Below are positions 20,559-30,400 of a stretch of 64,000 nt of DNA, one piece after another; position 1 is the first letter of the stretch; every line of letters starts with the position of its first letter. Below the pieces are notes generated by a model, which saw only the letters and a list, made by a program, of their open reading frames with translations, did not search any database and was not told the origin of the DNA. The translations under genes were made by a program, and so were the position numbers. Source of the stretch: Aurantiochytrium sp. KH105 (taxonomy: Eukaryota; Sar; Bigyra; Thraustochytrida; Thraustochytriidae); contig BGKB01000244.1 of the NCBI GenBank assembly GCA_003116975.1, positions 1 to 64,000 of the forward strand, given 5' to 3'.

Positions 20559-23489
20559 ACTATTCTTCTAGCGAAGCTTCTTTTCAAGCATAGCGCAGGT
20601 CTTTCGAGTGAGTCCCTCGGGATCAGGAAGGCCATTGCGAATGCTTTTCCCAAATATCCTATGAAGCTGTACGCCTTCCTTCTTTTCGTACACTCGTTAC
20701 CGTTAGCGCAGCTACAAACCAACGCACTGCGAGAGATGGTTGTCAAGCTTTACGAGCAGGGCATGCGGACATTGAAAAAGATTCGCAGTCTCACCTCCGC
20801 CCAGCTTGAGAAACTGGGGATAGCAAGCTTGCAAGACCGCCGTGCGTTGCTGCAAGCGTTTGTAGGTCCTGGGCAAACGTGCAAGCTCAAGATTATTGCC
20901 GCGGAGCTTTCCAATGCCCGGGCAAAGCGTAGCGAGGAAAAGGCTGAACTCCATCCAATGCTGCGCGATTTCTTTGCCGAGCAGCTCTCACGCGAAAGTC
21001 CGAGTGCCATTGTGGCAAGCTTTGACTCGCAGCAAGTAGCTGTATCTGAGAAAGAGCAAGCGCTCACCACACTGCAGGAAGCCGTCAAGGCAGACCCAGA
21101 AAAGATCCTTGAACGGAACCAGGTGCGGCGCAATCTTTTCACGTGTATTCGAGAGACTCTCGCAATATTTTCAGAAACCAAGCTTCAGGAGCTGGAAGAT
21201 GATGCAAACGACGTAGCCAACACTTGTCGCAAGCTCTGGCGAGATATCCTGGGCGAAGCAGAGAACATTGACGATGCAGCGGAGCTAGTGACCTTTGGAC
21301 AAGTACAGGAGGCAACTCGAACCATGATGGAGGCCATCAAGGCGTGGGAGGCTCGCCATGATACGATTGCTGCACGCGAACGCACCACTGCAGCTCTCAA
21401 CGCACTAAAAGAGAGCACGAAGCGCCTTGGCATTCAGCCTACATTCTTCAAAACGCTGACTTATCCCGAAAGATCACAGGAGTTGGTATTGGAACTTCAG
21501 GACGTGCATCAAGCATTTGCTGCGGAGCTCAACGTCTTGGAGAAAGGCGATCACATGGCAGATGCCCCGCTCGACAAAGTGCGACGTGCGTTGGCCTGCA
21601 TGTTCTCGTTTTACACTCGTACGATTTCGAGCGTGGTCTCGCGCGTAAAGGTCCTTGGGCATTTGCTCTCGCGCCTCACGTCTGGACTTACCGAGCCAAA
21701 CACCGAGGGGGCAGAGCTTCTTCTCAAGAGCCTCAGAAACAAGACGAGAAAGCTTAAGCGTCTTGCTTTCGAACTCGACGACGCCCGCGAGGATGCCAGA
21801 GGAGGTGACGAGGAAGCTCAAGCGCGAATCGCTGACCTGGAGCAAGAGCTTGCTCAAACCGGAAGTGTTGACAAACTCGACAGCGAGCTGCGCAAGGAGC
21901 GAGCTCGCTTGTTGCGTCATGCAGAAGAGCACTACCCTGAGCTGCTCCGGGATCAGGAGTGGCTGAAGCGGCTGGGTTTGGGCGACGGCGGAGCACCGTT
22001 GGAGCTGTCCAAGCTGACCTTATGGCGGACGACGGCTCGTCGCGAGCACTTTGTCACTCTCAAGGAGCTTGCGTCCAAGCCTGGCAAGTCTGTGCAAAAA
22101 GTGCGTGGCCCTGATGGCCGCGATCTCGTGCTTAAGGCCTTTCATCTCGCCAGCGAGGCATGGAGCAGTCGATTTTACCATCAAGTTTCGGCGCTTGCAC
22201 AGATTCAATCGGCCTACATTGTCCAGATTCAGGGCGCCTTCGTGCAGGATGCACTTGAAGGCTGCATTCTGATGCCGTTTTATCCGGGTGGCGACCTCGC
22301 CACGTGGATTCGCGATCATTCGCACGCAGACATGGCAATTCGTCTGCGCATTGCCATTGGCCTCCTTTCTGGCCTCCACGATCTGCATTCGCGAGGCTTC
22401 GTGCACTGCGATGTCAAGCCAGAAAATGTCTTTCTCGCAAAGGGTCTGTCGCCGGTGCTGGGCGACTTTGATGGCGTGCAGACGCACAATGTGACCATGA
22501 CGCAGCCGATGCAGGCCACCATCAAGTACATGGCGCCAGAACTCCGCAACGGAAATGTCGACAAGGTCGAGCCTGCCGTGGACATGTTTTCTGTGGGTGT
22601 GGTGCTCGCGGAGCTCTTTGACGGTTCAGAGGTATCTGACGCAATTCAAGCACTCGTTTCGTCTCTCCAGTCTGCAGATCCAACACAGCGACCCACTGCG
22701 CTTGAGGCCTTGCATCACGAAGCCTTTCAGGCCGAGCCTATGAAGGAGGCCTCATGTGTCATTTGTCTCGACGTTCATCCAGTCAGTGGAGGCGTCTCTT
22801 GCGCCGACGGCCACTTTGCGTGTATAGAGTGCCTGAGCAGGTCGGTGCGCGCTGCCACTGAGGCTCACTCGCACGTCAAGGTATTACGAGATGGAAGCGT
22901 GTGCTGTGTCGCGCCCGACTGTGAACTCCTTGTTTCTGGACGAGCCATTGCATCCGCGGTTCCAGACGGGGATCTTTCAGCTCTACTCGCCATTGCGCGC
23001 GCGCAATTTGAGCGAGACGCCGCAGCCGAACAAGAGCGTCAGTTCCGTGATCGCGTCGACGCAGCACTTCGCGAACATGAGTTGGACCAGACGACGCAGA
23101 ATCACATTCGTACCATCCAGAATGAGGTCCTCGCCATGACGTGCCCGCGTTGTTCGACAGTCTTTGCTGACTTTGATGGCTGCTGTGCTCTCAAATGTGG
23201 CGCTTGCTCATGCTACTTTTGCGCGTGGTGCTTGCAAGATGCAGGCAATGACGCAGACGCTTGCCATCAGCACGTTGCAAGATGCGCGTCAAAGCCTGCT
23301 GGCGAAAAAGACCCATCTTTTACCGATTTTGCTGCTGTAAAGCAAGCGTGGGCTCGGCTTCGTGCACAACGTCTGCGTCACTACATGGCGGAAAAGATCG
23401 AAGACGCAGGCATGCGTGCCCTCGTTCAGCAGAGACTGCGCCCTCTCCTCACGCCGGATAGTATCGACGACGACTTTAAGTTTGAATAG
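20406..23489 (+). CDS. SAM-like / protein kinase / RING-RBR fusion protein
   Basis: Single open exon, up to 1027 residues. The first about 50 codons lie in the dispersed repeat, so the true start may be the in-frame ATG at 20661 (residue 86). Residues about 105-155 resemble the end of a SAM domain (TSAQLEKLGIASLQDRRALL). A helical, coiled-coil-rich region follows to about 540. The kinase domain is about 545-775: Lys577 (VLK), HCDVKPEN at 667-674 with Cys in place of the HRD Arg, DFD at 687-689 instead of DFG, and APE at 710-712. No clear Gly-rich loop is visible. A RING-like segment starts at about 783 (CVIC...CADGHFACIEC). A second zinc module at about 911-959 (CPRC...GCCALKC..CSCYFCAWC...H..C) resembles the RING2 of RBR ubiquitin ligases. 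Inferred role: a signalling kinase or pseudokinase fused to an E3 ligase. I do not know a named orthologue. Confidence 0.85.
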   Translation: MMPELHARSSGRPADRLSRKCSLWPCQLKDARMEKAKLKATKCSSHSNGRSTILLAKLLFKHSAGLSSESLGIRKAIANAFPKYPMKLYAFLLFVHSLPLAQLQTNALREMVVKLYEQGMRTLKKIRSLTSAQLEKLGIASLQDRRALLQAFVGPGQTCKLKIIAAELSNARAKRSEEKAELHPMLRDFFAEQLSRESPSAIVASFDSQQVAVSEKEQALTTLQEAVKADPEKILERNQVRRNLFTCIRETLAIFSETKLQELEDDANDVANTCRKLWRDILGEAENIDDAAELVTFGQVQEATRTMMEAIKAWEARHDTIAARERTTAALNALKESTKRLGIQPTFFKTLTYPERSQELVLELQDVHQAFAAELNVLEKGDHMADAPLDKVRRALACMFSFYTRTISSVVSRVKVLGHLLSRLTSGLTEPNTEGAELLLKSLRNKTRKLKRLAFELDDAREDARGGDEEAQARIADLEQELAQTGSVDKLDSELRKERARLLRHAEEHYPELLRDQEWLKRLGLGDGGAPLELSKLTLWRTTARREHFVTLKELASKPGKSVQKVRGPDGRDLVLKAFHLASEAWSSRFYHQVSALAQIQSAYIVQIQGAFVQDALEGCILMPFYPGGDLATWIRDHSHADMAIRLRIAIGLLSGLHDLHSRGFVHCDVKPENVFLAKGLSPVLGDFDGVQTHNVTMTQPMQATIKYMAPELRNGNVDKVEPAVDMFSVGVVLAELFDGSEVSDAIQALVSSLQSADPTQRPTALEALHHEAFQAEPMKEASCVICLDVHPVSGGVSCADGHFACIECLSRSVRAATEAHSHVKVLRDGSVCCVAPDCELLVSGRAIASAVPDGDLSALLAIARAQFERDAAAEQERQFRDRVDAALREHELDQTTQNHIRTIQNEVLAMTCPRCSTVFADFDGCCALKCGACSCYFCAWCLQDAGNDADACHQHVARCASKPAGEKDPSFTDFAAVKQAWARLRAQRLRHYMAEKIEDAGMRALVQQRLRPLLTPDSIDDDFKFE

Positions 23490-23552
23490 TAAGTGAAGTG
23501 CTGAGAATATCTGCATCGTCGAGCTCGCTGCCATAAAAAAAGGTGTCGTCCT

Positions 23553-23938
23553 GTGACCTGAAGTGCTGACCGAGACCCAAGACGCTGCTGCAATCTTCCT
23601 TTGCCTTGTTTGCTGCTGCACACAAGGTCGAGTCGTCGAGCAGCACGAGATGACCTTTTCAGCTCACGCACCTCCATTTACCGCAGCTTGCGAGACGCAG
23701 CCACGTTTCCAGACCACCGCTCGCTCGTTTCCGGGCTCGCTCGCGTCGCCGGCGCCCGCACCTGCGCTTTGTCATCTTCGTTGTCCTCATCCTCTTGGCT
23801 CAACCAAAGCCCGAACCGCTCCGTGCGCCAACTTGACGCGGCGGCGAGACCTGCCCCGAGCTGAGCGCGCGGCCGCCTGGGCGCCTCAAACTCTCGGCAC
23901 CGTCCGTCAGGCCTGCGCGCGCTCGAGTGGATCGCGCA
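23553..23938 (+). repeat. Dispersed repeat family, copy C, right part
   Basis: Similarity to the family resumes 65 bp after the kinase-RBR stop codon: GACCCAAGACGCTGC and CTTCCTTTGCCTTGTTTGCTGC match B at 15507-15550, GCTCGCGTCGCCGGC.CCCGCACCTG matches B at about 15651, and CCGCTCCGTGCGCCAA matches A at about 11732. The copy ends near 23938. The core present in A and B between the left and right parts is missing here; the kinase-RBR gene sits in its place. Confidence 0.75.
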
Positions 23939-24817
23939 AATGAAATTTCCTTCGGTCTTTCGGTTGTAGGCCTACGGAGTGATTGACGATGACGATGGTG
24001 GATTGAAAAGGATACTACTAGGCCTACCTTGCGTGTTTGTTGCCAGCGATTTCGTTCGGTCTCACTGACCCAGCCTGCCGCCGGGTCGGGAAACTATTTC
24101 GCCGAAAGTCCCGTTCGGTTAGGCCGAACAGAATTTATCCTGTCGCCGATGCTGCGTCCCGAGTCGAGGTCCAGGAAAGAGCCTGCACTCGAGCAAAGCC
24201 TCGCGTAGATCACGGTATACTCTTATCTTCTTTTTTTGGATGGCCTTGGATCTTCGACGTCCAATTTCGCGCACTGATGTTGTACGGCGTCATCCCCCGG
24301 GAATCATCAATCTCCTGGCACTGGCACGCAAGAACCTTTGCTGCTTTAGTAGACAACAACATTCGAGGCTGTACTACACGGACTTTGAGGCAGAAAATAT
24401 CGCCTCAGCCTTCTTTGAAGACGTGTGTCTCGGGGGCGTTCGTGAGACTGCGGCTGCAGGCACAGCGAATACCTTACCTTTCGTTCAGACTCCTTTGACG
24501 CGCAAGCCTGCTGCAGGTCCTCTTTGCCTTCCTCGTTTCCGCTGCTGCTCCGACGTGCTGCTCGCCAAATTTTTTTTTAAAAAAATCGCAACTCACAAGT
24601 CAGGTCGCGGGATCTTTCTCTGAACAAAACCTTTGTGTCACTCGTCATCTGCTTCCCTGCGCGCGCGTGCGTGTTGTGGTGAGGGCCAGCCGGCAGTCCG
24701 CTCAACACGCGCCCCGCCGCCTGCTTTGCCGGTCGACTTGCTTGGTTGCGTAGGCTTGGAAACGTCCCCGGTCAGACCGGGCATCGCCCTCCTCAAACTC
24801 ACAGCGAGTGCAGCGCC
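23939..24817. other. Intergenic region upstream of the lipase gene
   Basis: An AGGCCTAC palindromic motif occurs twice (about 23968 and 24020). A 127-codon frame (24240-24623) has mixed composition and no domain, so I do not call it. A CT/CG-rich stretch leads into the start of the next gene. Confidence 0.4.
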
Positions 24818-27280
24818 ATGTCCTCACCACCCCCGCCGCCACCACCACATGTAACGCCGCCAACGCCGCCGCCACCGCCGCCACCCCCTCCTCGTACATC
24901 GTCTCTGCAATCACAGCCACCGCCACCGCCACCGCCACCTCGAAGTAGTTCTTTGCCGCAGCCGCCGCAGCCGCCGCCGAGGACACGCAAACTCAAGGCC
25001 TTCACCGAGGCTTCGTCGCGGCAGATTGGTATCGGCGATGTCGAATGCGTCGAACAGGACCAGCCTCAGGAACCACCGCCCTTGGACGCCAGCATCGCTG
25101 ACGCGCAGCCTTCCGTGCCTCCCGTGCCGCCCATCGAGACCACCGCGTCGTCGTCATCGTCATCGTCCTCCTCCTCTAGGTGCTCACAAACTTATCTTCC
25201 CGAGGGGACGACGCGCAAGCCAGTCCTCATCGTCCCTGGCTTCATGTCTAGCGCGCTCCGCGTAGAGAAATCATCCATTGTTCCGCGCTGGCAAGGAAAA
25301 CGAATATGGATGTCGCTCGGGCGCCTCGGGTTCACCGGCAAAGTTCTCGGTACCTCGCACGTCTTCGAGACTAACGACGACGAGACCGAGCAGGTGAGCA
25401 TGCGCAACGACTGGCTTCTACACCTCACCTTGCAAACTGATTTGCTCTCCGAACGTGAGGGCATCGAAGTACGCCCAATACCAGGTCTCAGCGGCGTTGA
25501 TTTTCTCGAACCGGGTCTTTTTCTCAGCGCCCAGACTTACGTCTTTGGGCCCGTCATCAAGGCGCTCGTGAGTCGTGGGGGCTACACGTGTGAAAAAGAC
25601 CTTGACGCTGTTCCGTACGATTGGCGGCTTCCTCCGACTATTCTCGAGGAGCGCGACGCATATTTTTCCAAGACGCTTGATCGCATCGAGACCATGGTCT
25701 GCGACAATGACGGCGCTCGCATTGTTCTTCTCTGTCACTCCATGGGTTGTCAGGTTGGCGAGTACCTCTTGCGCTTTGCGCTTGACAAGCGCGGCCAAGC
25801 CTGGATTGATGCTCATGTTGACACTTATTTACCAATTGGCGCTCCCCATCTTGGCGCGGCGAGCTCCCTTGCCAGCATCATCCGTGGTTCCAACATGGGT
25901 CTCCCCACCTCCTTTCTCTCTCCTCATGCGGCGCTCATCATGGGGCGCTCGCTCGGATCTACTCCTCTTCTTCTTCCCGTGGGCTCGAATGGCCGCCTCG
26001 AGACGGAGGTGGCATTCTCCACTCGTGCCTTTTGCCCAATTGTCAAGCACACCGGCATGCTACGCATCAAGCTTTTGCAGCTCGACTTGCGCCAGCTTGC
26101 AACCTTTTATCGAAACCTTGGCCGTATGCGTCTTCGCATTAAGCTGGCCTCGACAAAGCTTGCCACGGCATGGTATCAGGCGGATCCTCAGTTGCTGGTG
26201 GAGCCCTCGGATGGCGAAAATGCCTATGTCATGTTCGAGATGGAAGCGCCCGTGGACCTGGGCCAGGGGGATGACAGACTTACACTTGAGATTCAAGAGC
26301 AGGTTCTTGCGCCGGATGTTGCTGCTCGTCGTCTCTACACCAGTGGACGTCGCGCTGCACGAGGGGTCGCTGAGAAAACAGGTCTTGCCAAGGTCGGGGC
26401 CCGTCTCTATGACAAAACCATAGGCGCAGTCAAGACTGTGGATCCGGGTCACGTCATCTGCAAGGCGGACTTTATGCTCGGTCACATTCTCACACCGCAA
26501 TATGTCTCAGGTACGACAGTGCTCATGACCTTTCCCCTCGCGCCAGCAACCTCGTCGAGCTCGCGACTCGGATGCACGGCGCAAGTGACCATGGAGATCG
26601 CGTGGTTTTCGCCTCAATTCATTCACTCGCAAAATGCCGCACAATTGCCAACGTGCCCGGCGCCTGTGACTTCTTCCCCCGCGTCTCGCTCGCATCTTAA
26701 CCCCGAGAGCTCGACATATTTCTGCTACACTCCCATCGACATGCTCAGAATAGAGGGACTGCACGACACAGTTCGCCTCTGGGAGTCTCATTTTTTTCAA
26801 CGCGATCCGTATATTGCCACTTCAGCGCCTCCCGTAGACAACGTCTATGCTATCTATGGCATCAACGTCAATACGATGACCTCTTGTATCTTTAGACGTC
26901 AGGCCAAGCAAGTCCGCTCTTCAAAGCTTGCCAATGACTTTCAGGTCGATACGTCCGCCACATTGGACCCCGAGTTCGCCAAAACCCACGGCCTTAAGCT
27001 GTCCAAGGGCGTCATTTACGAAACGAGCGCCACGCCTCAGCCTGACGGCAAGCGCCGTGCTGGCGACGGAGTCGTACCCTACCAAAGTCTTGCGCACGTC
27101 TCGTCTTGGGCAGCCACTGGCAGCTGCAAGGTTCGTACCAAGGAGATACCAGGTGCAGAGCATCGCGCCATCCTCAACAACCCGGATCTTCACGCGGCTC
27201 TCCTGGACTTTCTCGTCACGCTTCCACCAGAGCCACTGCCAGACGCCATTCCCTGCGTAGAAGCAGTGCCTTTGTCATGA
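24818..27280 (+). CDS. LCAT/PDAT-type acyltransferase or phospholipase
   Basis: Intronless frame of 820 residues from the ATG at 24818 (context gcgccATGt); an in-frame ATG at 24746 would add 24 residues. Residues 1-75 are an extreme poly-Pro tract, and a Ser run follows. The alpha/beta hydrolase begins at about 145 (KPVLIVPGFMSSAL, the oxyanion/lid region of the family). YDWR is at 267-270, the nucleophile motif HSMG has Ser308, PIGAPHLG follows at about 342, the GDGVVP motif holds the likely catalytic Asp750, and GAEH gives His782. These are hallmarks of lecithin:cholesterol acyltransferase, phospholipid:diacylglycerol acyltransferase and related phospholipases A. An insert of about 270 residues (about 410-680) separates Ser from Asp/His and may be a beta-sandwich domain. 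No signal peptide precedes the Pro tract, unlike secreted LCAT, so a cytosolic or membrane-peripheral enzyme is likely. Whether it transfers or hydrolyses acyl chains cannot be read from sequence. Confidence 0.9.
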   Translation: MSSPPPPPPPHVTPPTPPPPPPPPPRTSSLQSQPPPPPPPPRSSSLPQPPQPPPRTRKLKAFTEASSRQIGIGDVECVEQDQPQEPPPLDASIADAQPSVPPVPPIETTASSSSSSSSSSRCSQTYLPEGTTRKPVLIVPGFMSSALRVEKSSIVPRWQGKRIWMSLGRLGFTGKVLGTSHVFETNDDETEQVSMRNDWLLHLTLQTDLLSEREGIEVRPIPGLSGVDFLEPGLFLSAQTYVFGPVIKALVSRGGYTCEKDLDAVPYDWRLPPTILEERDAYFSKTLDRIETMVCDNDGARIVLLCHSMGCQVGEYLLRFALDKRGQAWIDAHVDTYLPIGAPHLGAASSLASIIRGSNMGLPTSFLSPHAALIMGRSLGSTPLLLPVGSNGRLETEVAFSTRAFCPIVKHTGMLRIKLLQLDLRQLATFYRNLGRMRLRIKLASTKLATAWYQADPQLLVEPSDGENAYVMFEMEAPVDLGQGDDRLTLEIQEQVLAPDVAARRLYTSGRRAARGVAEKTGLAKVGARLYDKTIGAVKTVDPGHVICKADFMLGHILTPQYVSGTTVLMTFPLAPATSSSSRLGCTAQVTMEIAWFSPQFIHSQNAAQLPTCPAPVTSSPASRSHLNPESSTYFCYTPIDMLRIEGLHDTVRLWESHFFQRDPYIATSAPPVDNVYAIYGINVNTMTSCIFRRQAKQVRSSKLANDFQVDTSATLDPEFAKTHGLKLSKGVIYETSATPQPDGKRRAGDGVVPYQSLAHVSSWAATGSCKVRTKEIPGAEHRAILNNPDLHAALLDFLVTLPPEPLPDAIPCVEAVPLS

Positions 27281-27418
27281 AACGAGGAAAAGAAAAAGAT
27301 GTGCTGACACTGATTACCAATCTACGGATGACCAGAGTCCAAATGTAAAAGAGGGCCAAAATGTGACAAACAGAATCTTTTGTGTGTTTCTAAAAGTATT
27401 CTAACGACTGCGTCGAGC
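27281..27418. other. Short convergent intergenic spacer
   Basis: Only 138 bp separate the stop codons of the lipase gene (+) and the dynein gene (-). Both 3' UTRs and polyadenylation sites must fit or overlap here. The stretch is AT-richer than its surroundings. Confidence 0.7.
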
Positions 27419-30400
27419 TCAGCATATGTGGCCAACTACAGGCCAGCGAAGTACGCTCGGATCGCAAGGCAATCCGATTGCAAATACTTCGCTTGCGTGG
27501 CAATCCATGACACGAACGAGCACACGCGACCAACTCTCAAGTGATTCTCGAAAACCAAAAGGGTCGAACGTCTGACCGCTATCTTCGCCAAACTTGACAA
27601 ACATCCATGGACCAAGCGTGCGCTTCCCTGCAATGTAGGGTCCTTCCATACGCCGACTTCGCGGATTCCAGCGTAGGCCTTCAATAAAAAAGCCCGGAAT
27701 TTCCACATCAGCCCAATCACTGTGCTCTCCGGGGCTCCCCAAACGAACAACGGCACGCAAACTCGACAAAGGCTGGCCTTGATCTCTGCTGGCTCGACAC
27801 ATGCGTCGCCAGAGTCTCATTTGCGCAATATCTGTTCCCCCATCTGCTGCCTCGCCAAGGATGATCACCTTGGCCCCATCTTCAACATCTCTGTTGGCGT
27901 GCTTCAAAGGTGTCGTCATGTTGTAATCAACAGATTGGTCTGGAATCCTTGGCTCTTCCGCTGCTACCTTGTTAGGCATAAGCCCATGATCGTGCGAATC
28001 CATGGCCGCCAGCATCGGAGATTCGTCCGTGAGAGTTCTGGAAACTTGTGCCCGCAGCCCATTTGAGAGGAGCGTAAGATATCGTGAATCTCTTGTGGCA
28101 TCCGCGCCACACGTCTCAAACCAGTCAAATCGGTCGTCATCGTCTGCAGCGGACCCAGACGAGAAATGGTATTCGCGACAGTCCAGATTCACACCTGCAA
28201 CCTGAATTTGATACGCCTTCGCCCAAGGCGTTGCCAGCGTCAAATGTCGATACTGGCCATGTGCCATCAGAGGCACAGCCATCTCCCAAGACTGAAAGGC
28301 ACATTCCAGCAAAAGATCTCCTGCGTGATGCTCCTGAGTAAAGACACCTGAAACACCTAGCATAAGCCGCTGCGCTTCAGCCTGTGTACCCTGACCATCA
28401 AGACCATCCTTGATTTCTAAAAGCATTGGCGCTGGAACCTCATCCTCGATTGAATCGTCATCATTCGCACAATCTTTGAAGCTTTCTTCCAGTGCTTCGA
28501 GCCTGTGAAACAAGGCATCTCGTGCAGCCTCGGGCGAGCTTCCTTGCAAAGAGGAGATCACCTCGCCAGTGAACAGACTCGCAAGAATTGTCTGACGCCA
28601 TAGGTGCTTGTAAGGCAGACACTTTTCTCGCCTTGCGTTCCATGCCTGTTCTCGCCTTGCGTCCCACATTTGCACAGCACTCTTGAAGCGCGCACCAAGA
28701 TTGACCCGATCATGACTGTCTTCGTTCAAGTCAAATACGCACGCGCTGTCGAGAATTGCAGCAGGCACGTCACGGACGGCGTCTTGAGCCAGCAAAATTA
28801 CACGAATTTGCTGCACAGCAGTGAACCCTTCGTCTCCATCCTCGCTGTCTTCGTCCGACTCAGATGCAGACGCAGACTTGTCATCGCGATCTAGCGTTTC
28901 CTTCTTTTGATCGTTCCGCAACGTTTTCAACCAGCTGCGCTGCGTTCTCACACGCTGTAAAACCCATTTTGCTTCGTCATGAATCATACATTGCGGGCTG
29001 CCCAAGACAACCCAGACGCAGGAAGCTCGCCACTGGAATCGACTCTGGGCAAGATCCTCCACGGATGTAGCAGCCACAACTTCCACGCCTTCTTCGTACA
29101 TTGCCGTTTCGTTGATGAGCGCGCGCACTCCCTCGAGCCCCATATGCCCATCTCGGGCCATCACAATAGGTGTCGTTGCCGGCAAGCCATCAATCGACCG
29201 TCGCAGCGTGCCGGGCGTTTTGGTCGCGCAGAGCCCTGCAAAGGCAGGTGGCGCCATAAATGAAGACGATGACGACTGGCTCGGACCGAGATGCAGATTG
29301 CGCAGGCTCAGTTTACTCTTGCTTCTCCCCAATGCCCACAGCATCCTGCGCGGAGATGATTTTTGCGTCGCCGCATTCATCGAGGCCCGACGTTCGACTG
29401 CGTCTCGGCTTCGTGATGCAATAAGCTCGGCCAATGGACCATGGGCATTGGCAACAAACGCCTGTGCTGCGCGCATCAGCTGCGACGGACACGAATTTGC
29501 GACAACGGCAAATCGCGCCAATGCATCCCAAGCGTCATCCACGTCCGCGTCGGCGCCAAGCTTCACAGCCAATGCGTGCACCGGGTTCGAGGACAGCTTG
29601 AGCTGCAAAAGATCGATAGCCGGTACCGCCGAAGCCAAAGGGACAACCATCTCTGTTACGTCTTCAAGATAAGCCGACCCATCCCCAAAGATGCTGCCCA
29701 TGAGGCGTGTCCAGTCAATTTTTGACATGCGAACTTGCGTTCCGTAGTCCGGCTGGATTGTCAAGTACGCTGCAAGGCTCGTGTCAGCGCCACTTACAGA
29801 AACAGAACTATGCCTTCGTACATGCGTGGACGCACGTTGTGCCGCAGCGCAAAGATCGCGACGTGCATTGACGCGATGAAAGTCATCAAGGCGAAAAGTT
29901 GGTCGTCCCATCGATCCATTCGAGTCGCGAATACTGCGTGACGACCCTTGTCGTCGCGTCTGCTGCCCGGGTCTCTTTCGCGGGTGCACGTGCTGAGGGC
30001 CCGCACGGGATGCTGAACTTGCGCCGCCACCGCCGCTGCCGCTGCTGCTACTGGTGCTGCGCCTGCCCTTGCGTCGGTCCTGCGATCCATCAAACAAAAG
30101 CATGATCATTGCCCGCACAAAAATGCGAGAGTCATGCTTTTCCACGCGCACCTTTTCTGCACACGCGAGTTCCAGGGCACCTACGAGCTGTGCTGCAAGC
30201 ATTCCTAACGTGTTTACTGTGGTTGGAATGGCCTGGACGAGCTTTTGCTCGAGCTGCGACATTGCGAAGTGAAGACGCGCCCACGGAATCGTCATGGACC
30301 GCTCTGCCCATAACTCTTGCGCAACATCGCTAACGGCGGCAGTAAACGAGGCATGCCCGATACGTGCCGCGAGCACAACACTCTGCGATCGTTGAAACAA

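Noticed and set aside
24240-24623. 127-codon frame upstream of the lipase gene
   Set aside because: Mixed composition, no domain, ends in low-complexity sequence. It could be a decayed exon but evidence is lacking.
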